From: Rhizobium leguminosarum
Lineage (GTDB): Bacteria > Pseudomonadota > Alphaproteobacteria > Rhizobiales > Rhizobiaceae
NCBI RefSeq assembly: GCF_001679785.1
Contig: NZ_CP016286.1
Span: forward strand, 2,046,001 to 2,110,000
Length of the DNA: 64,000 bases
Reading direction: 5' to 3'
Below the pieces are notes generated by a model. The model had not been told where the DNA came from. It did no database searches and worked only from the letters and a program-made list of their open reading frames with translations. Position numbers and translations under genes: made by a program. Below, piece after piece: positions 33,656 through 42,349 of the stretch. Position 1 is the stretch's first letter, and the number at the start of each line of letters is the position of its first letter.

Positions 33656-33901
33656 ATGGAGATCGATGAGGACAAGATCGACGATGCCGTTTTGGCGCTG
33701 TTGTGGCTAACGCTGCATAACGAGCGTTGTGCCTGGAAGGGCTTTGACTGGGCAACGACGGATCGCTTGCATCAGAAGGGCATGATCGGCGACCCGGTGA
33801 ACAAGTCGAAGTCGCTGGTGCTGACGGACGAGGGTCTGCGGCGGTCGGAGGAGCTGTTTCGGACGCTGTTTACGCGGCAACCGATATCGCCACCGCCTTG
33901 A
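33656..33901 (+). CDS. DUF6429 family protein at the IS66 border
   Basis: An 81-residue acidic protein (MEIDEDKIDDAVLALLWLTL, RCAWKGFDWATTDRLHQKGM, ILTDEG-like VLTDEGLRRSEELF) of the DUF6429 family, which is often found beside or within IS66 elements in rhizobia. It runs opposite to the transposase gene and its last 32 bp overlap the 3' end of tnpC. This suggests it travels with the element; its function is unknown. A GGTTC-only leader gives no strong ribosome site. Confidence 0.7.
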   Translation: MEIDEDKIDDAVLALLWLTLHNERCAWKGFDWATTDRLHQKGMIGDPVNKSKSLVLTDEGLRRSEELFRTLFTRQPISPPP

Positions 33902-35513
33902 TCCTCTTCCATTCCCAAGGCAAGAGCTCACGCAGGCGGGAGACGGGAAGATCTGCGATGCGCGTCAGCACATCTGCGAGCCAAGCCTTCGGGTCGATGT
34001 CGTTGAGGCGGGCCGTCGTAATAAGGGTCAGCATGATGGCCGCCCGGTCGGCGCCCCGCTCGGATCCGGCGAAGCTCCAGTTTTTTCTTCCACATGCAAC
34101 CCCGCGCAGGGCTCTTTCCGCCGCGTTATTCGTCATGCAGATCCTGCCGTCGTCGGCGTATCTGGCAAAGTCGGCCCAGCGCGACAGCATATAGTTGATG
34201 GGTTCAATCACCGGTGAGGATCGCGACAGGCCTTCGAGTTCCAGCCTGAACCAAGCCTCCAGTTCGTCGAGCAGCGGCTTGCTCTTTTCCTGGCGCACGG
34301 CAAGGCGCTCTTCGGCGCTTTTGCCGTTGATGTCGCGCTCGATGTCAAACAGCGCATCGATGCGTTTGACCGCTTCCAGCGCCGTCGCAGAGACAGGCCT
34401 CAAGCCCTTGCCCCGCCGGGCACTGCGAGAGACATCGGCCAGCTCGAAGAACTTTCGCCGCGCATGGGCAAAACAGAAGGCTGGCGTTACCGGGATTTGT
34501 TTCCTGCTCCGGTCGAAGAGCGGATTGAAGCCATTGTAGCAATCGGCCTGCAGGATGCCGGTGAACTCGGCCAAATGTCGTTGCGGATGTTCGCCACGCC
34601 GGTCGCTGGAGGCGTAGAAGACGGCAGCCGGCGGCGACTGCCCGCCAAATGGCCGGTCGTCGCAAACGTAAGTCCATATGCGGCCGGTAATGCACTGCCC
34701 CTTGGCCAGGATCGGGATGGTGGTGTCATCGCCGTGGAGGCGCTCGGCCGCAAACACGTGGGTTTCGATCATATCGAAGAGTGGCTTGACGGCGGCGCTG
34801 ACGTAGCCAACCTGGTCGGCGAGCGTCTGGGTTGACAGATCAATCCCCTCGCTGCGGAACCGGCGACTTTGGCGGTTCAGGGGCTGATGCTCGGAGAATT
34901 TGTCGAAGACGATCGTGGAAAGAAGGTTGGGGCCAAGGAAGCCGCGCGACGTGGCATGGAAAGGCGCCGGCGCCTGGCTGATGCAGCCACAGTCCCGGCA
35001 GGTAAATTTCTCCCGGACGGTTTCGACGATCTTGAAGCGGCGCGGGACCTCCTCCAGCGTCTCGGTAGTATCCTCACCAAGCTTCGACAGACGCTCGCTG
35101 CCACAATGGGTGCAGGCGGTCGGCGCGTCGACGACGAGACGTTCGCGCTCAATATTTTCTGGCCAGGGTTTGCGCACCGGGCGCTTGCGGGTGAAGGCAC
35201 GAACGGTCTGTGTTTTCGCTGAGGCCGCCTCTGACGCAAGCTCATCCTCGGTCGCATCAGCGACCAGTTCCTCAAGCTGCAATTCCATCTGGTCGATCAG
35301 CCGCTGGGTGCGCTCCCGGCTCGGACCGTGTTTGTCGCGCTCCAACTTGGCGATCAGCAATTGCAGATGGGCGTTGAGCGCCTCAATGCCGGAAAGTTTT
35401 GCTTTTGCACTGCTCGCTTCAGCCTCAGCGCGTATCCGCGCCTCGCGTTCCGCCAGCAACGCGGCGTGGGCGCTGGCAAGATCGTCCGGCAGTGAGAGAG
35501 GCGGTAACGACAT
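33870..35513 (-). CDS. tnpC: IS66-family transposase TnpC
   Basis: The 547-residue DDE transposase of an IS66 element. An N-terminal coiled coil (about 10-70) and leucine-rich segment are followed by a zinc-finger-like region (CTHCGSERLSKLGED, FTCRDCGC). The catalytic residues are visible as Asp in RLHGDDTTIPI, Asp in LQADCYNGF and Glu in NNAAERALRGVA. The C-terminal IS66-C region ends WEWKRI. The gene appears intact. It is last in the tnpA-tnpB-tnpC order on the minus strand. Confidence 0.93.
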   Translation of the reverse strand: MSLPPLSLPDDLASAHAALLAEREARIRAEAEASSAKAKLSGIEALNAHLQLLIAKLERDKHGPSRERTQRLIDQMELQLEELVADATEDELASEAASAKTQTVRAFTRKRPVRKPWPENIERERLVVDAPTACTHCGSERLSKLGEDTTETLEEVPRRFKIVETVREKFTCRDCGCISQAPAPFHATSRGFLGPNLLSTIVFDKFSEHQPLNRQSRRFRSEGIDLSTQTLADQVGYVSAAVKPLFDMIETHVFAAERLHGDDTTIPILAKGQCITGRIWTYVCDDRPFGGQSPPAAVFYASSDRRGEHPQRHLAEFTGILQADCYNGFNPLFDRSRKQIPVTPAFCFAHARRKFFELADVSRSARRGKGLRPVSATALEAVKRIDALFDIERDINGKSAEERLAVRQEKSKPLLDELEAWFRLELEGLSRSSPVIEPINYMLSRWADFARYADDGRICMTNNAAERALRGVACGRKNWSFAGSERGADRAAIMLTLITTARLNDIDPKAWLADVLTRIADLPVSRLRELLPWEWKRIKAVAISVAA

Positions 35514-35560
35514 GCTGTCATAGAAGCATATTTATCCAACAAATTCAATGCAAAAGACGT

Positions 35561-35911
35561 TCAAACCCGCGTCGGGCGCCAGGTTTCCTGAGGGGCTCGC
35601 CAGTCAATTCCGGACAGCAAATAAGAAAGCTGCGCCGGCGTGATTGCCACCGCGCCGCCCTCTACATTCGGCCAGATAAACCGGCCGCGTTCCAATTTTT
35701 TCGTGAACAGGCATGCGCCCTGGCCATCATGCCAGATCAATTTTACCAGATCACCTCGGCGGCCCCGGAAGCAGAACAGATGACCGCCCAGCGGGTCATG
35801 CTTCAACACTTCCTGCACCCGAAGGGCTAGCGAAGGAAAGCCGCACCGCATGTCTGTATGTCCGGTCGACAACCAAACCTTGACACCCGTTCCCATCGGA
35901 AACGGGTTCAT
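35561..35911 (-). CDS. tnpB: IS66-family accessory protein TnpB
   Basis: A 116-residue TnpB (IS66 Orf2) needed for transposition in this family, of unknown mechanism. The motifs VWLSTGHTDMRCGFPSLALRVQEVL, HLFCFRGRRGDLVKLIWHDGQG and LFTKKLERGRFIWP are those of the family. Its start overlaps the tnpA stop by 4 bp, so the two are coupled. ATG at 35896 (MGTGVKVW) is an alternative start. Confidence 0.93.
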   Translation of the reverse strand: MNPFPMGTGVKVWLSTGHTDMRCGFPSLALRVQEVLKHDPLGGHLFCFRGRRGDLVKLIWHDGQGACLFTKKLERGRFIWPNVEGGAVAITPAQLSYLLSGIDWRAPQETWRPTRV

Positions 35912-36336
35912 CGCAACGTCTCCAGACCCCGCATAATCCGCAGCAGGACGTCCACGTCGACATCCCGACCGACGATCACACGCCGGTCGTTCGCACTCAC
36001 CACCTCCATGCGACCGTGGTCGCTGACAGGCGGCGGCACAGCGACAGTCGCCGCAGGTGGCGTGTTCGCAACAACCGGCTCGGCAACGACGATCGCTGGA
36101 ACAAACCCGTTTGTCGAGCGGTGGACAAGCCGTCCTTCCCGGGCGGCCCTGCGCCAGGCATTCAACTGCCAGCGCGTGATCCCATGACGCTGCGCCGTGG
36201 CCGTCACCTGCCGCGGGCCGTTATAACTCTCAGCCACAATCGCTAGCTTCGCTTCATCCGTGAAACGCCGGCGACGCCCGCTATCGACAATCTCCATCCG
36301 GCTAAAATGCCCGGTGAGATCATTCATCAAGTCCAT
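35908..36336 (-). CDS. tnpA: IS66-family accessory protein TnpA
   Basis: A 142-residue TnpA (IS66 Orf1) with an N-terminal helix-turn-helix (RRRFTDEAKLAIVAESYNG, ATAQRHGITRWQLNAWRRAA) like IS3-family OrfA. The middle is proline/valine rich and the C-terminus DVDVLLRIMRGLETLR is typical. It leads the transposition operon and overlaps tnpB. Confidence 0.92.
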   Translation of the reverse strand: MDLMNDLTGHFSRMEIVDSGRRRRFTDEAKLAIVAESYNGPRQVTATAQRHGITRWQLNAWRRAAREGRLVHRSTNGFVPAIVVAEPVVANTPPAATVAVPPPVSDHGRMEVVSANDRRVIVGRDVDVDVLLRIMRGLETLR

Positions 36337-36669
36337 GTGTGAAGCACCGTCTATATTGCCGTCTATATAGACAGAGCATCCACACTCTCACTCACTCCAC
36401 AATGCGGCCCAACTCGGATGCGTTCGATCGGCCGATCATTGCCCCAACCGGAACGGCACCGGAAAGTTAAGCTTTGGCAATCATCGCCCTTGTTGACCAC
36501 CTTGCCGTTGCACATGTTGTCGCCGTCGGCTACATCATGCCGTCAATGGTCGGGTCACCCGGCCACGTAAGCGTTAACGTCACTCAACGCGTATGATCGA
36601 ACGGCTTTGCGGCTTCGATCTGCGCGACTGTGTCCTGCGGATCGAGCTTCAGAAGCCCCGGAAGGACAC
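36337..36669. other. Gene-free stretch between tnpA and the siderophore-interacting protein
   Basis: This 333-bp stretch holds no convincing gene. Near tnpA are two copies of CGTCTATAT, the second forming the palindrome GTCTATATAGAC (36362 region), which may belong to the tnpA promoter or the IS end. Further right, a minus-strand open stretch around 36480-36560 shows no family resemblance. GTAAGCG at 36566 resembles some IS66 ends but is in the wrong orientation for a right end. Confidence 0.4.
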
Positions 36670-37440
36670 ATGGATAACAATCAATTCAAAGATCAAGCTT
36701 CATCGACCCCTGGCATCGAGCGGATTCGCCACGACACGCGGCGGCGCTTACTGACAGTCGAAAGCGTCGTCGATATCACTCCGAGCATGCGCCGGGTCAT
36801 TTTGGCAGGTGACGATCTCGCCGATTTCATCAGCCTCGGTGCGGACGACCACATCAAGATCTTCATTCCCACAGCCGATGGTGGAGAAGAGCACCGTGAC
36901 TACACGCCGCGCCGCTATGACAATGCCGAGCGGAGATTGACCATCGACTTTGCCTTGCATGAAGCAGGTCCGGTGACGCGATGGGCGATCGACGCCCGCC
37001 CGGGCGACAGGCTCGAGATCGGCGGACCAAGAGGCTCCGCCGTAGTGTCGAAGACCGTAAAACGATGGCTGCTGATCGGCGACGAAACCGCTCTGCCGGC
37101 GATCGGCCGCCGGATCGAGGAAAGCGGCGCCGGAACCGTCGTCACCACAATCGCAGCCGTCATCGGCCCGCTGGAAGAGCAGACCTTCGAGACATCAGCC
37201 GAACTGTACGTCCGCTGGGCACACCGGCCGCTTTCTCAGGCAACCGATGCCACTGCACTGCTGAAACTCTTGAGCACGGTCGATATCAAACCGGAAACCT
37301 TCATCTGGGTCGCGGCGGAAGCCTCGGTGACACGCGATATCCGCGCCTACCTGCTGGAACGAGGTTGCCCGCTCGGCTGGATCAAGGCTTCCGGCTACTG
37401 GGTGTTCGGCAAGGCAGATACGACAGAGAAATTCGGCTAG
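36670..37440 (+). CDS. Siderophore-interacting protein (FAD-dependent ferric reductase)
   Basis: A 256-residue cytoplasmic flavoprotein of the SIP/ViuB family that reduces ferric siderophores with NAD(P)H. The FAD-binding half contains the RHDYTPRRYD-like EHRDYTPRRYDN motif and GPVTRWAIDARPGDRLEIGGPRGS; the second half is the NAD-binding SIP domain (RWLLIGDETALPAIGRRIEE, FIWVAAEASVTRDIRAYLLE, GWIKASGYWVFG). GGAAGGA precedes the ATG at 36670. Its siderophore operon is not here; the gene is stranded between two insertion sequences. The TAG stop overlaps the palindromic repeat that follows. Confidence 0.9.
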   Translation: MDNNQFKDQASSTPGIERIRHDTRRRLLTVESVVDITPSMRRVILAGDDLADFISLGADDHIKIFIPTADGGEEHRDYTPRRYDNAERRLTIDFALHEAGPVTRWAIDARPGDRLEIGGPRGSAVVSKTVKRWLLIGDETALPAIGRRIEESGAGTVVTTIAAVIGPLEEQTFETSAELYVRWAHRPLSQATDATALLKLLSTVDIKPETFIWVAAEASVTRDIRAYLLERGCPLGWIKASGYWVFGKADTTEKFG

Positions 37441-37551
37441 AGCATGATGCCGACAAGTGTGAGCGGTTTTCGGACGACATCATGCTCTAACTCTTTAATT
37501 TAGAACAGGATTCAGATTTTAGGCCGACCCGACCTAAAGTCATCCTGTTCT
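37439..37551. repeat. Double palindromic intergenic repeat
   Basis: Two consecutive palindromes. The first has arms AGAGCATGATG (37439-37449) and CATCATGCTCT (37478-37488) and begins within the stop codon of the upstream gene. The second has AGAACAGGAT (37502-37511) and ATCCTGTTCT (37542-37551) with an inner TTTAGG/CCTAAA stem. I recognise this pair as a common dispersed repeat of Rhizobium genomes that may act as a terminator. A partial copy of the first lies at about 46410-46430. Confidence 0.75.
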
Positions 37552-37552
37552 A

Positions 37553-38396
37553 GGCCGTGTGGACAGTTATCTGAGCCATAGCACGGTTGCGGCGATAGTG
37601 ACGACAGCTTGGTAGTTTCGGGCGGTTTTCTCGAAGCGCGTGGCGACCCTTCGGAACTGCTTGAGTTTTGAGAAGCAGCATTCGATCAGATGGCGCTGAG
37701 CATAAAGGTCCTTGTCCAGCGGATATTTTTTGGCACGAGAAGGATTGTTGGGGATGACGGCGACTGCGCCTTTTCCGGCGATTTCGGCGCGCAGGCGATC
37801 ACTGTCATAGGCGGTATCACCCATGACGACCTTGGCGGGAAGTCCCTCGATCAGGGCATCAGCTTGCGGTGCATCTCCTTTCTGGCCTGCGGTGAGTGTG
37901 AAGCGAACCGGGCAGCCCAACCCGCGCACCACCATGTGGATCTTGGTGCTCAGACCGCCGCGAGAGCGACCAAGGGCCTGATCTTCAGCCCCCTTTTTGC
38001 GCCGGCAGCGTGCTGATGGGCGCGGATGATGGTGGAGTCGACGATCAGATATTCAAAATCTGGATCGTCTGACATCGCCGCAAACATGCGCCACCAGATA
38101 CCCTTCTGGCTCCAGCGGCTAAAACGGCGGAAGACACTGTTCCACTCGCCGAAGACCTCTGGTAGGTCACGCCAGGGCGAGCCAGTGCGTACGATCCAAA
38201 GCACGGCCTCCACAAACATTCGGTTGTCGCGGCCTGACGAACCGCGCGTGCGCTCGTCACCAATGATGTGGGGAGCGATCCGCTCCCACTGTTCATCCCG
38301 CAGCACCAATCGATCCAAAACACCCATGACTGCCTCCAAAAGACAGTCTTGAATCTGATTTGCTCAAACTTGGGAATCCCAAGAGTCCACGCGGCC
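37553..38396 (-). mobile_element. IS5-type (IS427/IS1031-like) insertion sequence, about 844 bp
   Basis: The ends are imperfect inverted repeats: left GGCCGTGTGGACAGTT and, read on the other strand, right GGCCGCGTGGACTCTT. Both ends are flanked by TA (CTA on both sides), the short target duplication expected for this group. The insertion sits directly after the last base pair of the palindromic repeat at 37502-37551. One transposase in two frames fills the element. Confidence 0.85.
37567..38339 (-). CDS. IS5-family transposase, two overlapping frames
   Basis: The first frame (38339 to 37950, 129 residues) has the N-terminal DUF4096 part: LRDEQWERIAPHIIGD, WIVRTGSPWRDLPEVFGEW, FEYLIVDSTIIRAHQHAAGA with the first catalytic Asp. 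The second frame (to 37567) has MGDTAYDSDRLRAEI (second Asp) and ERCF-like IECCFSKLKQFRRVATRFEK with the Glu. The frames meet near a run of five A and five G (37990-38000); a -1 shift there gives KKGAEDQALGRSRGG and then the second frame. This is the usual programmed frameshift arrangement of the group. Confidence 0.88.
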
Positions 38397-38527
38397 TAAG
38401 GGTCAATCCACACTCACGGCGTTCCGGATTTTATGATCCGGTGCGATCAGACGGATGTGAAGAAGTATGAATTGAGCGAAATCCCCACATCTGCCGGAAC
38501 GCTGCGACAGGCGGATGGCGTCCGCTA

Positions 38528-39769
38528 CTATAGCACCGGGCGGCCCCAGCCACCGACTTGTTGAACAAGATCGACCACGCGGCGGGCGGAGCCCAATGCG
38601 AGTGTCCAACCCAGCATGCCGTGACCGGCATTGATGTAGAGACCTTTGATGTGTCGGGAACCGGCGATAATGGGCCTGGAGGTCGGTGTCACAGGCCTCT
38701 CGCCCGACCATCTCATCAGTTCATCCGAACGCTCGAAAAGGTCGGGCAGCACCGCGGAGGCGGCCAGCTTGAGCGTGTCGAAACGTCTGGCATCAAAACC
38801 GGCCCCCGGACGCTCGATATCTGCCAGTCCGGCGACACGAAAACGGTCGCCGATTGCCGCAAAAGCAAGCTTTCGCTTGACGTCGGTCAGGCTGATACTT
38901 GGTGCAAGGCCAGTTCTTCGAACGGTGAACGAGTAGCCTCTGATGGGGCGTATGTCTCGGGCCTCGGGCAAATCGGATATGAGGGAACGGATCTGCGGTC
39001 CTGCGGCGACGATGGCTGCGTCGACGCGAAGCTCGTCGCGGTCCTCGAACCGCAGCCCCGTCAGCACGCCTCCCGTTTGGACGAAGCTCGAGACCCTCCT
39101 GCCGAAGAGCACCGAGACTTGCCCGCGCTCGATCATCCAGGCGGTGAGTTGGCGGCAAAATCCGGCCGCATCGCCAAGGGCATCACTGGGTGTATAAACG
39201 GCGCCGGCAATCTCTCCCTGATATGCGGCGAGCGCAGGCTCCACGTCTTCCGCCTCCACCCGCGTCAGCAGGCGCTGTTCGAAGCCGAGGGCATTCTTGC
39301 GCGCGACACTGGAATCGGCGGCAGCAAAACTTTGCCGATCGGCGTAGAGGTGCAGTTTTCCGGCGACACGATAGTCGAATTCGACATCGGTTTCTTTAAG
39401 CAGGATTGCGAGCTCGTGACGGGATTGTTCGGCAAGGCGCAGGATCTCCTGCGTATTGTTCCACCAACGCCTGAACCGGGTATTGGCAATAAATTTCAGG
39501 CCCCAGCAGAAAAAGTCCCGATCGAGTTGCCAGCGGATCCGGAAGGCCGGATCGCGGCCCATCGCAATCGCTGGCAGATGCTTCAGCAGGGCTGGTGATG
39601 CCATTGCGTCACCGTAGGCCCAGGACAGCTGCGCGGCGTTGCCGGCACTCGCTCCCATGCCCGGCTCGCTTGCCGCATCGATAAGTGTCACATCATGCCC
39701 CGCCCGGGCCAGAAGATAGGCCGACGATACGCCGATGACGCCGGCGCCGATCACCGCAACGCGTGCCAT
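38528..39769 (-). CDS. FAD-dependent D-amino acid dehydrogenase (DadA-like)
   Basis: A 413-residue flavoprotein of the DAO family that oxidises the alpha-carbon-nitrogen bond of an amino acid or imino-acid (opine-like) substrate to an imine, passing electrons to the respiratory chain. The dinucleotide fold VAVIGAGVIGVSSAYLLARAG opens the protein; the DadA-type GNAAQLSWAYG segment and the C-terminal GLYINAGHGMLGWTLALGSA flavin motif are present. It is the last gene of a cluster with a RidA fusion and an amino acid ABC transporter; its start lies 1 bp after the fusion gene's stop. Confidence 0.88.
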   Translation of the reverse strand: MARVAVIGAGVIGVSSAYLLARAGHDVTLIDAASEPGMGASAGNAAQLSWAYGDAMASPALLKHLPAIAMGRDPAFRIRWQLDRDFFCWGLKFIANTRFRRWWNNTQEILRLAEQSRHELAILLKETDVEFDYRVAGKLHLYADRQSFAAADSSVARKNALGFEQRLLTRVEAEDVEPALAAYQGEIAGAVYTPSDALGDAAGFCRQLTAWMIERGQVSVLFGRRVSSFVQTGGVLTGLRFEDRDELRVDAAIVAAGPQIRSLISDLPEARDIRPIRGYSFTVRRTGLAPSISLTDVKRKLAFAAIGDRFRVAGLADIERPGAGFDARRFDTLKLAASAVLPDLFERSDELMRWSGERPVTPTSRPIIAGSRHIKGLYINAGHGMLGWTLALGSARRVVDLVQQVGGWGRPVL

Positions 39770-39770
39770 C

Positions 39771-41000
39771 TCAAGCCTCGTCGCCGACGACGGCCGTCAA
39801 CTCGACCTCAACGGGAACCCCGCGCGGCAGGGATGTTACGCCGATTGCGATGCGGGCATGCGCCCATCGATCCGGGAAGAGCTCTCGGAGCAGTTCGGAA
39901 GCCCCATCGATTACGGCGCCGTGGCGCTCGAAAGCAGCATCCGCCGCGACATAGCCCGCGAGCCGGACGAAGCCCAGGATGTTGTCAAAGCCGCCCGCAG
40001 CCCCCTCCAGCTGTGCAAGCGCATTAAGAAGCGCCCAGCGCGCGCATTCTCGCCCCTCTTCGATGGAAACGCATGCTCCGAGATGTCCCGTCCGCAGCAC
40101 CACACCATCCTTCAGCGGCACCTGACCTGAAACGGTGATGATATTGCCGGTCCGCACAGCACCGGAAAATGCGCCTGGCGGCGAGGATGCTTCCGGCAGA
40201 GCAAACTCAAGCCGTGCCAGTCGTGCGCGCACACGATTGCTTCCAGCCGATGAAGCACTGCGTGCCTTGCGGACTGCTGCTTCTGCGCTGCGGTCGACGA
40301 AGGCCCTCATGATATTCCTGTCGAGTTCGCTCAGCCGGTATTCGGGGTGCCACTGGATGCCGAGGCAAAAGCCGTCCGTGTCCCCTTCGAATGCTTCGAT
40401 GGTTCCGTCCAGCGCCCGCGCGGCGACACGGAAGCGTCCTTGGCCGGCCAAAGCATGCCGGTGCAGGCTGTTGACGCGTGCCGGCCCCTTCCCCACCCAA
40501 TCGGTCAGCACGCTGCCTTGCTCGAGGATGATCTCGTGCGCCAAAACGTCGGGGATATCTTGCGGGATGTGGGATACGGCGGCGGCCGGCAGCTCGGTTT
40601 GAAATTCGCCCCCAAGGCATTCACCGATCAGTTGCATGCCGTGGCATATGCCGAGAAGCGGCTTGCCCGTTTTCAAGGCCTGCTCGACCAGCTGAATTTC
40701 GAACTGTCTGCGCGCGCCTGTCACCTCGGTCCCTGGCCGCGCACCGGTAAGGACAATTCCATCGGCGAGTGCCAACGCCGATGCCAGGTTCCGGGTGTTG
40801 TAAGGCAAGATCAAAGGAATTCCCCCTGCCTCGGCTATGGCATCCGCATAGTTGGCGCGCACCACATACTCCGTCTCGGTCGGAGCATCAGGCGCCTCGC
40901 TGACGTCGGGCGTCATGAGGATCACCGGCCAGCGAGGTTCATGCGATTGCGTTGCAGGTCGACGTGCGTTGCCCGTGGCAACGGTCGTTTCAGTGGTCAT
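39771..41000 (-). CDS. Class I glutamine amidotransferase-like (peptidase C26) fused to RidA
   Basis: A 409-residue two-domain enzyme. Residues about 24-240 are a C26 gamma-glutamyl hydrolase like PuuD: the nucleophile Cys119 in GICHGMQLIGECLGG and the His218/Glu220 pair in IQWHPE. After a linker rich in Ala/Ser, residues about 265-409 form a Rid/YjgF domain: TGNIITVSGQVPLKDG, NALAQLEGAAGGFDNIL and HARIAIGVTSLPRGVPVEVE, with the imine-deaminating Arg383 and Glu400. I know C26 and RidA as separate proteins; the fusion is unusual. Together with the flavin dehydrogenase it suggests amide hydrolysis followed by imine clearance. Confidence 0.85.
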   Translation of the reverse strand: MTTETTVATGNARRPATQSHEPRWPVILMTPDVSEAPDAPTETEYVVRANYADAIAEAGGIPLILPYNTRNLASALALADGIVLTGARPGTEVTGARRQFEIQLVEQALKTGKPLLGICHGMQLIGECLGGEFQTELPAAAVSHIPQDIPDVLAHEIILEQGSVLTDWVGKGPARVNSLHRHALAGQGRFRVAARALDGTIEAFEGDTDGFCLGIQWHPEYRLSELDRNIMRAFVDRSAEAAVRKARSASSAGSNRVRARLARLEFALPEASSPPGAFSGAVRTGNIITVSGQVPLKDGVVLRTGHLGACVSIEEGRECARWALLNALAQLEGAAGGFDNILGFVRLAGYVAADAAFERHGAVIDGASELLRELFPDRWAHARIAIGVTSLPRGVPVEVELTAVVGDEA

Positions 41001-41023
41001 GATCTTGGCCTTGTGATGACGAG

Positions 41024-41686
41024 TTAGCGGGCGGCCGGAAGGGCTAGCCGGCGCGAGAGGACCGAAAACGGCCAGGCTATCGCGAAATAGCAGAGCCCGA
41101 CGGCAACATAGATTTGCAACGGAAGGAAATACTCCGTCGCCATTGACCGCCCCGTGAGCACCAGTTCGTCGACGGTAATCAGCGAAGCGAGAGAAGAATC
41201 CTTGAGCAGCGAGACGAAGGTGATGATCATCGGCGCCAGGATGACACGCGCGACCTGCGGCAGGATGATCAGGACAAAGCTCTGGGCCGGGGTAAAGCCC
41301 GCGGCCAGCGCTGCCTCGCTCTGCCCCGCCGGTATAGCCTTCAGACCGGCGCGGAAAAGCTCGGCGACCTGGGCCGCGAAACACAACGCCAGGCTGGCAA
41401 TCGCCGCACCGAAAGCATCGAAGACGACCCCGATGCCCGGCAAGCCGAAATAAAGCAGAAACAGAACCGCCAATAGCGGCACGCCCCGCACGATCGTCAC
41501 ATAAAGAGCCGCAAAATACCTCAGAGCTGCGAAACTGGATTTCTGGCAGAGCGAAAGCAGCAGGCCGAAAACGAAGGCCAGGGCAAAGGCACAAACGGAA
41601 AGCAGCGCCGTATTCACCATCGCCCGCAGCAGCAGAGGCAGCCATTCGGCACCATAATCGCCATAGGGGGCCAGGAAAGCACTCAT
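41024..41686 (-). CDS. Polar amino acid ABC transporter permease, second
   Basis: A 220-residue His/Glu/Gln/Arg/opine-type permease. The five-helix fold includes MVNTALLSVCAFALAFVFGLLLSL, the AELFRAGLKAIPAGQSEAALAAGF segment that forms the ATPase-docking loop, and a C-terminal helix. It starts 4 bp inside the previous permease gene, so both are coupled. It should pair with the permease encoded at 41683-42342. Confidence 0.92.
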   Translation of the reverse strand: MSAFLAPYGDYGAEWLPLLLRAMVNTALLSVCAFALAFVFGLLLSLCQKSSFAALRYFAALYVTIVRGVPLLAVLFLLYFGLPGIGVVFDAFGAAIASLALCFAAQVAELFRAGLKAIPAGQSEAALAAGFTPAQSFVLIILPQVARVILAPMIITFVSLLKDSSLASLITVDELVLTGRSMATEYFLPLQIYVAVGLCYFAIAWPFSVLSRRLALPAAR

Positions 41687-42342
41687 CCTTTCAATCTCCC
41701 GTAACGTCTTTCGAGGAACTGCGTGACCTGCATCAATGGCAGGCTCAGCAACAGGTAGAGTGCCGCCGCCGTCGCATAGATCATTGTTGTCTGGAAGGAC
41801 GACGTCACCATTGAACGGGCGAAGAACATGATTTCCGGCGCCGCAATGGCCGAGACGACGGATGTATCCTTGAGAAGCTGCACCGCGTAGTTTCCGAGCC
41901 CCGGAAGCGCTATCCGCATGGCCTGCGGCGTCAGGATCTCAAAGATGGTCTGGAGTGGGGTCAGCCCTGCAGCAAGCGCCGCCTCCGCCTGCCCGCTCGG
42001 CAGCGCAGCAAAACCGGCGCGAAAGATTGCGCAGGTGATCGCCGCCCCGATGAGCCCGAGGCCCAGGATGGCCGCCGTGATCGACGTCAATTTCACGCCG
42101 AGGCTGGCAAGCCCGAAGTAGAGGATGAACAGATGCGTCAAGGCCGGCACATTGCAGAGGATTTCGCAGCCGGCATCGATCGCGAGATTGATGAATTTGA
42201 TCCCAGCAAATTGTCTGAGCAGAGCGAGAAGGAACCCGAAGGCGGCTGCGAGCGCCAGCGAGGCGATCGTGACGAAAACGGTTACGCCAAGCCCGGCGAC
42301 GAGCCCCTGGACGACCGAGAAGAATACAGAAAATCCAATCAT
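41683..42342 (-). CDS. Polar amino acid ABC transporter permease, first
   Basis: A 219-residue permease of the HisM/HisQ family. The first helix LVAGLGVTVFVTIASLALAAAFGFLLALL and the docking loop CAIFRAGFAALPSGQAEAALAAGLTPLQTIFEILTPQAMR are present. It is the second gene of the transporter operon, 7 bp after the ATPase gene, and overlaps the other permease by 4 bp. Confidence 0.92.
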   Translation of the reverse strand: MIGFSVFFSVVQGLVAGLGVTVFVTIASLALAAAFGFLLALLRQFAGIKFINLAIDAGCEILCNVPALTHLFILYFGLASLGVKLTSITAAILGLGLIGAAITCAIFRAGFAALPSGQAEAALAAGLTPLQTIFEILTPQAMRIALPGLGNYAVQLLKDTSVVSAIAAPEIMFFARSMVTSSFQTTMIYATAAALYLLLSLPLMQVTQFLERRYGRLKG

Positions 42343-42349
42343 GACACGC

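Larger units (their letters stand above)
33870..36336 (-). mobile_element. IS66-family insertion sequence (outer ends not located)
   Basis: tnpA, tnpB and tnpC are all intact and in standard order, so the element is probably functional. The span given is the coding core only. I could not find matching terminal inverted repeats or an 8-bp target duplication by eye in 33378-33655 or 36337-36669; the DUF6429 gene suggests the left end lies at or beyond about 33600. Confidence 0.8.

Noticed and set aside
36480..36560. Short minus-strand open stretch with several cysteines
   Set aside because: No start with a ribosome site and no family resemblance; probably chance or IS-border sequence.
33378..36669. 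Exact ends of the IS66 element
   Set aside because: I looked for matching terminal inverted repeats and an 8-bp duplication on both sides but found no convincing pair by eye; only the coding core is reported.
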